Shown here: piece after piece, positions 1 to 7,429 of the stretch
How the letters are laid out: every line of letters begins with the position of its first letter
Numbering within the stretch: position 1 is the stretch's first letter
Assembly: GCF_008704425.1 (NCBI RefSeq)
Contig: NZ_CP023696.1
Location: 1,474,501 to 1,538,500 of the forward strand
Length of the DNA stretch: 64,000 nucleotides
Reading direction: 5' to 3'
Source: Streptomyces fradiae ATCC 10745 = DSM 40063
GTDB lineage: Bacteria > Actinomycetota > Actinomycetes > Streptomycetales > Streptomycetaceae
Program-made: the position numbers and the translations under genes
Notes under the pieces: model-generated
What the model saw: the letters and a program-made list of their open reading frames with translations, nothing else
Told to the model about the DNA's origin: nothing
Database searches by the model: none

Positions 1-344
1 CTGCAGAAGCCGGACAGCCAAGGAAGCGCCGATCCCGTGGACCGGGAGGCGCCTCGACAACCGAGGGGACATACAACAGATGCGAGCGCGGCCTGCTCCG
101 TCTGAGGCGCGCAGGCCCGCAGCGCAACCTTTAGCATACGGGCGCCGTGGGGCAGGGTCAATGCGCGAAGGCGCCCACCGGGGGCGCAATCCCGCATACC
201 CGGCACAACTAAGCTGGACCGAGGCCATCCTGGCCGCCGCCCGCCGGCGACACGCCGGGGCGCACGCCCCCGCGCGGCGCGGCCGTCGAGCGCCGGTCGC
301 GGCGTCCGGGCTCGCGCTGTGCGCAAACTACAACGACGGACGAG
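1..344. other. Non-coding left edge, divergent promoter region
   Basis: No credible gene lies here. Open frames that cross it are shadows of the methyltransferase region. It holds the leftward promoter described separately and the upstream region of the methyltransferase, whose likely ribosome binding sequence is GGACGAG directly before the ATG. Confidence 0.6.
133..161 (-). promoter_or_regulatory. Strong housekeeping-type promoter reading leftward out of the window
   Basis: On the minus strand TTGACC (positions 161-156) is followed after exactly 17 bases by TATGCT (138-133), a good vegetative sigma-factor match. Transcription would start near 125 and leave the window to the left through a leader of at least 120 bases that contains a small hairpin (CCTCG-GTTGT-CGAGG). 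In S. coelicolor, as I recall, rpsA (ribosomal protein S1) lies next to this segment, so rpsA is a plausible target, but no coding sequence of it is visible. Confidence 0.55.
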
Positions 345-1178
345 ATGATCCAAGAGTACGAGCCCGAGGCGACCCGCCGCGCGACCGGGGACGCGGAGAG
401 CAGCCGGGCCAGCCGCGGCTGGTGGGACCGGAACGCCGACGAGTACCAGAGCGAGCACGGCGGCTTCCTGGGGGACGACCGCTTCGTGTGGGGACCCGAG
501 GGGCTGGACGAGGCCGAGGCCCGGCTGCTGGGCCCGGACGGTTCGCTGCGCGGTCTGGACGTCCTGGAGATCGGCGCGGGGGCGGCGCAGTGCTCCCGCT
601 GGCTGGCGGCGCAGGGCGCCCGTCCGGTGGCGCTGGACCTCTCCCACCGCCAGCTGCAGCACGCGCTGCGCATCGGCGCGGACGGGCTGCGGCCGGTGCA
701 GGCCGACGCGGGCGCGCTGCCGTTTCGCGACGGCTCCTTCGACCTGGCCTGCTCGGCGTACGGGGCGGTGCCCTTCGTGGCCGACCCGGTGCGGGTGTTC
801 CGGGAGGTGCGGCGGGTGCTGCGCCCCGGCGGCCGGTGGGTGTTCTCGGTGACGCACCCGATCCGCTGGGCGTTCCCGGACGAGCCGGGGCCCGAGGGGC
901 TGACGGTGGCCGCCTCGTACTTCGACCGCACCCCGTACGTGGAGCAGGACGAGCGGGGCCGCGCGGTGTACGTGGAGCACCACCGGACGCTCGGCGACCG
1001 GGTGCGCGACGTGGTGGCGGGCGGCTTCCGGCTGGTGGACCTGGTGGAGCCGGAGTGGCCGTCCTGGAACGGCCAGGAGTGGGGCGGCTGGTCCCCGCTG
1101 CGCGGCAACCTCATCCCCGGTACGGCGGTGTTCGTGTGCGAGCGGGACGAGCGCGGCCCCCGCGGCGGGGCGGTGTGA
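345..1178 (+). CDS. Class I SAM-dependent methyltransferase
   Basis: This 277-residue protein has the Rossmann-fold methyltransferase layout. Motif I (VLEIGAGAAQCSRWLA) sits around residues 70-85 and an acidic strand end (VALDLSHRQL) follows it. A DAGALPFRDGSFDLACSAYG segment then matches the motif II/III region, and VRRVLRPGGRWVFSVTHP is the usual post-motif III strand. This is typical of Methyltransf_11 enzymes. The substrate cannot be told from sequence. The C-terminal part (VEHHRTLGDRVRDVV, VEPEWPSW) is the pattern of the many actinobacterial ubiE/small-molecule-like members. The ATG is preceded by GGACGAG. The stop lies 4 bases before the GTG of hrpB, so the two are probably cotranscribed. 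Confidence 0.88.
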   Translation: MIQEYEPEATRRATGDAESSRASRGWWDRNADEYQSEHGGFLGDDRFVWGPEGLDEAEARLLGPDGSLRGLDVLEIGAGAAQCSRWLAAQGARPVALDLSHRQLQHALRIGADGLRPVQADAGALPFRDGSFDLACSAYGAVPFVADPVRVFREVRRVLRPGGRWVFSVTHPIRWAFPDEPGPEGLTVAASYFDRTPYVEQDERGRAVYVEHHRTLGDRVRDVVAGGFRLVDLVEPEWPSWNGQEWGGWSPLRGNLIPGTAVFVCERDERGPRGGAV

Positions 1179-1182
1179 CCGG

Positions 1183-3876
1183 GTGATCCGCGAGGAGGAG
1201 CGGGAGCGCCTTCCCGTACGGCACGCCCTGCCCGCACTGGAGCGGGCGCTGGACGGGCACGGGGCGGCGGTGCTGTGCGCGCCGCCCGGCACGGGCAAGA
1301 CCACGCTGGTGCCGCTGGCGCTGGCGGAGCGGGGCGCGCGGGTGGTCGTGGCGGAGCCCCGGCGGATCGCCGCGCGGGGAGCGGCCCGGCGCATGGCGTG
1401 GCTGCTGGGCGAGGAGGTCGGCGGCCGGGTCGGGTTCACCGTGCGGGGCGAGCGGGTGGTGTCGCGGGAGACCGCCGTCGAGGTGGTGACGACCGGCGTG
1501 CTGCTCCAGCGCCTCCAGCGGGACCAGGAGCTGTCCGGGGTGGACGTGGTCGTCCTCGACGAGTGCCATGAGCGGCATCTGGACGCGGACACGGTCGCGG
1601 CGTTCCTGCTGGACGTGCGGGCGGCGCTGCGGCCCGAGCTGCGGCTGGTGGCCGCCTCGGCGACGACGGACGCCGAGGGGTGGGCGCGGCTGCTGGGCGG
1701 CGCGCCCGTCGTGGCGGCGGCGGGTACGGCGTACCCGGTGGAGGTCGTGTGGGCCCCGCCGGGCAAGCCGGTGCGGCCGGCGCACGGGATGTTCGTGGAT
1801 CCGGCGCTGCTGGCGCATGTGGCGGGGGTGGTGCGGCGGGCGCTGGGCGAGCGTGACGGTGACGTGCTGTGTTTCCTGCCGGGTGTGGGTGAGATCGCCC
1901 GTGTGGCGGGGCTGCTGTCGGACCTGGGCGGGGTGGAGGTGCTCCAGGTGCACGGCCGGGCGCCCGCCGCGGTGCAGGAGGCGGTGCTGTCGCCGGGCCG
2001 GGGGCGGCGGGTGGTCCTGGCGACGGCGGTCGCCGAGTCGTCCCTGACGGTGCCGGGGGTGCGGGTCGTGGTCGACTCGGGCCTGGCCCGTGAGCCGCGG
2101 GTGGACCACGCGCGGGGGCTCGGCTCCCTGGCGACGGTACGTGCGTCGCGCGCGTCGGCGCGGCAGCGGGCCGGGCGGGCCGGGCGTGAGGCGCCGGGCG
2201 CGGTGTACCGGTGCTGGGCCGAGGCGGAGGACGGGCGGCTCCCGGCGTATCCGGCGCCGGAGATCCGGGTGGCGGACCTGACGGGGTTCGCGTTGCAGGC
2301 CGCGGCGTGGGGCGACCCCGACGCGTCGGGGCTGGCCCTGCTGGACGCTCCCCCGGCGGGTGCGATGGCGGCGGCGCGTGCGGTGCTGGAGGCGGTCGGC
2401 GCGGTCGACGCGCGGGGCCGGGTGACCGGGCGGGGTGCCCGGATGGCCCGCCTGGGCCTGCATCCCCGGCTGGCGCGGGCCCTCCTGGACGGTGCTCCGC
2501 TGGTGGGGACGCGCCGGGCGGCGGAGCTGGTGGCGCTGCTGGGCGAGGAGCCGCCGCGCGCGTACGGCGACGACGTGGCCGCGGCGTGGCGGGCCGCCCG
2601 GCGGGGCGGGGACGCGTACGGGGCCCGCTGGCGCCGCGAAGTGGGGCGGCTGGAGCGGCAGGTGGCGGGGCGTGGCGGTGGAGCGGGTGGGGGCGGTGGG
2701 GGTGACGCGGTGGCCGGTGGTGGGGTCGGGCGCGGTGGCGATGGCGCGGTGGCCGGTGGTGGGGTCGGGCGCGGTGGCGATGGCGCGGTGGCCGGTGGTG
2801 GCGGCAGGGCCGTGGCCGGTGGGTTCGGTACCGGAGGGGCGGTGGGGGGCGGCTCGGGTGGGGCCGGTGGGGCCGGTGGTGGTGGCTCGGTGGGGGCGGG
2901 GGGTGTCGGGGACGACGTGGCCGCCGGGATCGTGGTCGCCCTCGCGTTCCCGGAGCGGGTGGCACGCGCGCGGGGCGGCGGGTCCTTCCTGATGGTGGCC
3001 GGGACCGGGGCGGAGGCGGGCCGCGAGTCGGGGCTGCGCTCGGCCGAGTGGCTGGCGGTGGCCGTGGCCGACCGGCCCGCGCACTCCGCGTCGGCGCGGG
3101 TGCGGCTCGCCGCCGTGTGCGACGAGGACACCGCACGGCTCGCGGCCGGGCACCTGCTGGAGGCGGGCGACGAGGTCCGGTGGCGGGACGGTGACGTCGT
3201 GGCCCGGTCGGTGGAGCGGCTCGGGGCGGTGGAGCTGGCCGTGCGGCCGCTGCGCGAGCCCGCGCCGGAACTCGTGCGGGAGGCCCTGCTGGAGGGTCTG
3301 CGCCGGGAGGGCACGGGGCTGCTGCGCTGGTCCCCGGACGCGGTACGGCTGCGGGAGCGGCTGGCGTTCCTGCACCGGGTCGTGGGGGCCCCGTGGCCGG
3401 ACGTGTCGGACGCCGCGCTGGTCGAGCGGGCCGGGGAGTGGCTGGAGCCGGAGCTGTCGGGGGCGCGGCGGCGGGCCGGGCTGGCGCGGATCGACGCCGG
3501 TGAGTCGCTGCGGCGGCTCCTGCCGTGGGCGGGCGGCGAGGCGGCGCGGCTGGACGAGCTGGCGCCGGAGCGGATCGAGGTCCCGAGCGGCTCGCGGATC
3601 CTGGTCGGTTACGGCGGTGAGCAGCCGGTCCTCGCGGTGAAGCTGCAGGAGATGTTCGGACTGGCGCGGACGCCCCGGGTGGCCGGGGTGCCGGTGCTGG
3701 TGCACCTGCTGTCGCCCGCGGGGCGCCCGGCGGCGGTCACGGCCGATCTGGAGTCGTTCTGGCGGGACGGCTACCGGGCGGTGCGGGCGGAGCTGCGCGG
3801 GCGCTACCCGAAGCACCCGTGGCCGGAGGACCCCGCGGCGGCTCCTGCGACGCGGCGGACCAACCCCCGGCGCTGA
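1183..3876 (+). CDS. hrpB: ATP-dependent RNA helicase HrpB with a repetitive Gly-rich insert
   Basis: This 897-residue DEAH-family helicase carries Walker A (APPGTGKTTLVPLALAE) near residues 36-52, the Walker B box DECHERH, motif III (SATTDAE), and motif VI (SARQRAGRAGR). Its C-terminal HrpB domain ends ESFWRDGYRAVRAELRGRYP. E. coli HrpB has about 809 residues. The excess is mainly a low-complexity segment at about residues 495-590 between the helicase core and the C-terminal domain, made almost entirely of Gly, Val, Ala, Arg and Asp with a 13-residue tandem repeat. The cellular role of HrpB is poorly defined even in E. coli, where RNA unwinding is assumed. The start is GTG, 4 bases after the methyltransferase stop. 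Confidence 0.93.
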   Translation: MIREEERERLPVRHALPALERALDGHGAAVLCAPPGTGKTTLVPLALAERGARVVVAEPRRIAARGAARRMAWLLGEEVGGRVGFTVRGERVVSRETAVEVVTTGVLLQRLQRDQELSGVDVVVLDECHERHLDADTVAAFLLDVRAALRPELRLVAASATTDAEGWARLLGGAPVVAAAGTAYPVEVVWAPPGKPVRPAHGMFVDPALLAHVAGVVRRALGERDGDVLCFLPGVGEIARVAGLLSDLGGVEVLQVHGRAPAAVQEAVLSPGRGRRVVLATAVAESSLTVPGVRVVVDSGLAREPRVDHARGLGSLATVRASRASARQRAGRAGREAPGAVYRCWAEAEDGRLPAYPAPEIRVADLTGFALQAAAWGDPDASGLALLDAPPAGAMAAARAVLEAVGAVDARGRVTGRGARMARLGLHPRLARALLDGAPLVGTRRAAELVALLGEEPPRAYGDDVAAAWRAARRGGDAYGARWRREVGRLERQVAGRGGGAGGGGGGDAVAGGGVGRGGDGAVAGGGVGRGGDGAVAGGGGRAVAGGFGTGGAVGGGSGGAGGAGGGGSVGAGGVGDDVAAGIVVALAFPERVARARGGGSFLMVAGTGAEAGRESGLRSAEWLAVAVADRPAHSASARVRLAAVCDEDTARLAAGHLLEAGDEVRWRDGDVVARSVERLGAVELAVRPLREPAPELVREALLEGLRREGTGLLRWSPDAVRLRERLAFLHRVVGAPWPDVSDAALVERAGEWLEPELSGARRRAGLARIDAGESLRRLLPWAGGEAARLDELAPERIEVPSGSRILVGYGGEQPVLAVKLQEMFGLARTPRVAGVPVLVHLLSPAGRPAAVTADLESFWRDGYRAVRAELRGRYPKHPWPEDPAAAPATRRTNPRR
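2704..2805 (+). repeat. 39-bp in-frame tandem repeat inside hrpB
   Basis: A 39-base unit is repeated twice almost perfectly, followed by a third partial copy. Each unit encodes GAVAGGGVGRGGD, so the repeat stays in frame. It forms the core of the glycine-rich insert of HrpB and is the kind of sequence that can change copy number by slippage without breaking the gene. Confidence 0.85.
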
Positions 3877-4290
3877 GGCGGGGCTGCCCGGCGGGCGGCG
3901 GTCGCTCCGGGAGTCCGGTCGGTACGGCCGACGCGGCGCCCACGCGCGTCGGCGCGGTACTCCCGCCCGCGCCGACGCGTGCGCGCGCTTCCGGGAGCGG
4001 GGCAGGCCCCGGTTCAGCGGCGGCCCGTCGAGGCGCGTACGCGGCGGTGGGCGGGGCCGCGGCCCGGCGGACAGCTGTGCCCCGCCTACGCACTCGGAGG
4101 GACTCCGGCTCGGGCGGTTGTCTCGTGCCTCTCACACCCGGGGGCCGGTGCGGCGTCCCGGGCGGCTCAGACCCGGGGGCCGCTGCGGGGTGGCGTGCCG
4201 GCCCGCGCGGGGCGGCCTCGCACGGCGGCGGCCCGCCGGCCTCCGGTGGGTGAGGCGGGCGGGCCGTACGGGAGGAGCCGGCCGGGCGGG
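3877..4290. other. Convergent intergenic region with a 23-bp direct repeat
   Basis: No gene is evident between the convergent ends of hrpB and the transglycosylase gene. It contains two near-identical copies (4131-4153 and 4166-4188, two mismatches, period 35) of CTCASACCCGGGGGCCGSTG plus CGG, where S is C or G. I see no clear terminator stem with a T-run. Confidence 0.55.
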
Positions 4291-6087
4291 TCAGGCGGCG
4301 GCGACGGACAGGGTCACGGTGAGCGTCGCGCCGCCCCGGGTGGTGAGGCGCAGCTGCCACGTGCCGGTCAGGTCGTCCGCGTACAGGGGCGGCAGCTGGA
4401 GGACGCCGTTCTCGTCGGTCGTGAGGCCGGTGAGGGTGCGGACCGGCTCGTCCCGGACGCCCTTGAAGTACGGGCCCTCGGCGGCGGTCGTCCGCGTGCC
4501 GTCGGCGGCCTCCGCGACGACGGTGGCGGTCAGCTCGGCGCCGGGGACGGGGGCGCCCTTGCGGGTGGCCTTCACGGTGAGCCGCTGGGCGAACTCGCCG
4601 CCGGGGGCCGCCGTCAGCGGGGCCTCGCCGCTCTGCGCGGCGAGCGTGTCGGCCGCGCCGGTGGTGACCGTCGCGGTGAAGGCGAGGGGGTCGACGGCCG
4701 GGCGCCCGGCGACGACGGCGCGCACGGTGAACTCGCCGGTCCGCTCCCCGGCCCGCAGCGCGGGCGCGGTGGCGGTGCCGTCCTCGCCGGTGGTGACCGT
4801 GACGGCGGAGGCGCCGTCCGCGAAGCGGGCGTCCGTGTCCCCGGCTATCTCGAATCGGATCGCCACCCGCTCCACGGCCTTGCCCTGGGCGTCGCGGGCG
4901 ACGACGGACACGCGCCCGGCGAACTCGGTGCCGGCCGGCGCGGTGAGCGCGTCGGTCCCGGCGTCCGCGAGGCGGTGGACGCGTTCGGCGGGGGTCGGCG
5001 GCTCGGACGGCTTCGTGGGCGTCGGGGTCGGGGCCGGGGTCGGCTTCGGAGCCGTCGGCTTCGGGGAGGGGGTGGGCTTCGCCGGGACGGTCTCCACGGG
5101 GGCCGGGGTGGGAGACGGGCTGCCCGCGCCGGGGCTCGGGGCGGGTGTGCCGGTGCCCGCGCCGGGCCTGGCGCCGGGCTTGGCGCCCGGCTTCGGGGCG
5201 GTGCTCGGGGACGACGGCCGGGCCGACGGGGCCGGGAGGGCACCGGGCCGGATACGGGGCCGGGTGTCGCTGCGCTCGCCGGGCTGCACACCGGTGCCGT
5301 CGGGCACCTGGTGCGTGCCGCGCTTGTAGAACTCGAACCAGGACAGGACCGTGCGGAGGTACTCGCGGGACTGGTTGTAGCTGAGGATGGCCCGGTCGAG
5401 GTCGGCCTTCACCGCGAGGTCGCGGTTGTTGGCGCACAGGTACATGCCGGCCGCCTGGGCGGCGTCGTAGATGTTGTTGGGGTCCTTGCGGCCGTCGCCG
5501 TTGGCGTCCTGGCCCCAGGAGGCCCAGGTGGACGGGATGAACTGCATGGGGCCGACGGCCCGGTCGTGGCGGGTGTCGCCGTCGTGGACACCGCCGTCGG
5601 TGTCGGTGATGTTGGCGAAGCCGTTGCCGTCGAGGACGGGCCCCAGGATGCGCGACAGGGTCGTGCCGTCGGCGTCGACGCGTCCGCCGCGGGCCTGGCC
5701 CGACTCGACCTTGCCGATGCCTGCGAGGAGTTGCCAGGGCAGGTTGCAGCCGGGCCGGGTGGTCCTCAGATGCTGCTCGGCCCGCTTGTAGGCGTCGAGG
5801 ACCGTGGCGGGGATGCCCGCTTCGGCGGGGCCGGTGACGACGGGGCCGTCGCCGGGGCCCAGCGGGTTCGGGGTGTTGAGCGGCGGGAGGTCGGTGTAGT
5901 AGGGCGAGTCGCCGGTGGCGGTGGAGCCGGACGAGGTGGGCGGTGTCGCGTCGCCGGCCGGCTGCCCGCCGGCGGCGACGGGGGTGGCGCCCGGTGCCTG
6001 CGATGCCGAGAGCGCGGCCACGGCCGCGGCGGCGACCGCCGTGGTGGTGGCTCCCTTGCGCAGTCGACGGCGGATGTGCGCTGCCAT
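4291..6087 (-). CDS. Secreted lytic murein transglycosylase with Ig-like C-terminal domains
   Basis: The 598-residue product starts with a charged n-region (MAAHIRRRLRKG) and an Ala-rich hydrophobic stretch, consistent with a signal peptide of about 35 residues. Residues about 95-255 are an SLT/MltB-like transglycosylase domain: the catalytic Glu is predicted in GIGKVESGQ (E128), followed by AVGPMQFIPSTWASWGQD and the helix-rich NNIYDAAQAAGMYLC and ILSYNQSREYL. The enzyme would cleave the MurNAc-GlcNAc bond of peptidoglycan with formation of 1,6-anhydroMurNAc. A Pro/Thr/Ala-rich linker (about 270-370) leads to two beta-rich repeats resembling Big-1/Ig-like domains (about 375-595, each with DxxGTA or DENGVL-type turns), perhaps for wall binding or spacing. 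GGGGAGGGA lies before the ATG. Confidence 0.85.
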   Translation of the reverse strand: MAAHIRRRLRKGATTTAVAAAAVAALSASQAPGATPVAAGGQPAGDATPPTSSGSTATGDSPYYTDLPPLNTPNPLGPGDGPVVTGPAEAGIPATVLDAYKRAEQHLRTTRPGCNLPWQLLAGIGKVESGQARGGRVDADGTTLSRILGPVLDGNGFANITDTDGGVHDGDTRHDRAVGPMQFIPSTWASWGQDANGDGRKDPNNIYDAAQAAGMYLCANNRDLAVKADLDRAILSYNQSREYLRTVLSWFEFYKRGTHQVPDGTGVQPGERSDTRPRIRPGALPAPSARPSSPSTAPKPGAKPGARPGAGTGTPAPSPGAGSPSPTPAPVETVPAKPTPSPKPTAPKPTPAPTPTPTKPSEPPTPAERVHRLADAGTDALTAPAGTEFAGRVSVVARDAQGKAVERVAIRFEIAGDTDARFADGASAVTVTTGEDGTATAPALRAGERTGEFTVRAVVAGRPAVDPLAFTATVTTGAADTLAAQSGEAPLTAAPGGEFAQRLTVKATRKGAPVPGAELTATVVAEAADGTRTTAAEGPYFKGVRDEPVRTLTGLTTDENGVLQLPPLYADDLTGTWQLRLTTRGGATLTVTLSVAAA

Positions 6088-6343
6088 GCGTCTGTCCCTC
6101 CCCGACAGGCGCCCGTCGGCGCCGAAGACCTCTGCCGCGCGCCCCGGTGCGCGGCTCAGGCGACCTTACGTCAACCGGCGGCTTGACCACACCGCGCGTT
6201 GACCGCTTTTCACGCTTTCGACACCGCTCGTCCGCGTCGTCGTTTCGGAGCTGACGGTGCCACATGTCGAGCAGCCGATGACCGATACTGACCGAGTTCG
6301 GATCAGGGGAACGTAAGGATCGAAGCCGGGGGGCCGCACGCTC

Positions 6344-7177
6344 ATGCCGTTCACTCTCAGCCATGCCGCAGCGGTGCTGCCGGGGATACGCCGGACGGGC
6401 GCGGGCCGGGGCCCGCTGGTCGCGTCGGCGCTCGTGGCGGGGTCGATGTCGCCCGACATGACGTACTTCGCGGACAGCCTCGTACCGGGCGCCATGACGT
6501 TCGGGGACGTGACGCACGGCCTGCCGGGGGTGCTGGTCGTGGACCCGCTGATCGCCGTGCTGCTGACGGCACTGTGGCTGATGGTCCGTGAGCCCCTGGT
6601 GGCGCTGGTGCCGGGGCGGTGGCGGGGCCGGGTCTACGCGGTGGTGCGCGGCCGGCCGTGGCGAGAGTGCCGGCCCGCTGCGCTGGCGGTGTGGTTCTAC
6701 CTGTCGGCGGTCGCCGGGGCGGCCACGCACGTCGTGTGGGACCTGTTCACCCATGCCGACCGGTGGGGCACGCGCGTCGTGCCGGCGCTCGGCGAGGTCG
6801 TGGCGGGCTTCCCGCTGTACGTGTACGCGCAGTACGGCGGGTCCGCCGTGGCGCTCGCGGTCCTCGTGTGGTTCGGGTACGGGGCGGTGCGCCGGGTGCC
6901 CGACGGCGAGGCCGCGGCGGCGCGGGAGGCGGCGGACGCGGTGCGGCCGGAACCGACGCGGCGGGGCCGGTGGCTGGCGGGCGGCCTGCTGGCGGGGTGC
7001 GTGGCGGCCGGGGTCGTCCACCGCTGCCTGCGGTGGTACGCGTACTGGGGGCGGATCGAGACGCCCCTGGACATCATCCCGACCGCCTGCTTCGGCGCGG
7101 GCGCCGGGCTGGCCGTGGGGGTCGTCCTGTACGGGGTCGTGGTGCGCCTGCGGTCAGGCGCCGGCGCCCGCGCCTGA
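6344..7177 (+). CDS. DUF4184 family membrane protein
   Basis: The 277-residue product begins MPFTLSHAAAVLPG, and its SPDMTYF and WDLFTHADRWG segments are the His/Asp-containing landmarks I associate with DUF4184 proteins. The conserved His and Asp residues face predicted membrane segments (about 65-80, 120-140, 160-180, 210-230 and 245-265). The function is unknown. The arrangement resembles membrane metal-dependent hydrolases of the YdjM type, which is inference only. It is a single gene, divergent from the transglycosylase and convergent with polA. Confidence 0.8.
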   Translation: MPFTLSHAAAVLPGIRRTGAGRGPLVASALVAGSMSPDMTYFADSLVPGAMTFGDVTHGLPGVLVVDPLIAVLLTALWLMVREPLVALVPGRWRGRVYAVVRGRPWRECRPAALAVWFYLSAVAGAATHVVWDLFTHADRWGTRVVPALGEVVAGFPLYVYAQYGGSAVALAVLVWFGYGAVRRVPDGEAAAAREAADAVRPEPTRRGRWLAGGLLAGCVAAGVVHRCLRWYAYWGRIETPLDIIPTACFGAGAGLAVGVVLYGVVVRLRSGAGARA

Positions 7178-7212
7178 CAGGCCCGCGGGCCGCCGCACGG
7201 CACGGTGGGCCC

Positions 7213-7308
7213 GCACGGCTCGCGTGCACGGCTCGCGTGCACGGCTCACATGGACGGCTCACATGGACGGCGGGCTTCACGTGCACGTCTCGCGTGCACG
7301 TCTCGCGC
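7213..7308. repeat. 13-bp tandem repeat array in a convergent intergenic gap
   Basis: Seven units follow each other: GCACGGCTCGCGT twice, GCACGGCTCACAT, GGACGGCTCACAT, an 18-base variant, GCACGTCTCGCGT and GCACGTCTCGCGC. The units share GCACGNCTC. The array lies between the 3' ends of the DUF4184 gene and polA, so it is probably a neutral minisatellite, although it could fold in the 3' ends of both transcripts. Confidence 0.85.
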
Positions 7309-7429
7309 GGAGGGCGGGGCCGGAGCGGCCGCCGTACGACCGCCCCGCCCCTCTCCCGCGTCCGGCGCACGCCGAACGGCCCGGCCCCGCGGCCGTGTTC
7401 GGGACGTGCCCCGTCGCGAGAGCGCGCGG

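Noticed and set aside
1111..3816. Long minus-strand open frame opposite hrpB
   Set aside because: It is an Arg/Pro/His-rich shadow of hrpB without recognisable domains.
6088..6343. c-di-AMP (ydaO-type) riboswitch in the leader of the transglycosylase gene
   Set aside because: Such elements often precede cell-wall hydrolase genes in Streptomyces, but I could not find the conserved ydaO core in the leader.
7213..7308. CRISPR array
   Set aside because: Units are only 13 bp and directly adjacent, without spacers, and no cas gene is present. The same applies to the other tandem repeats.
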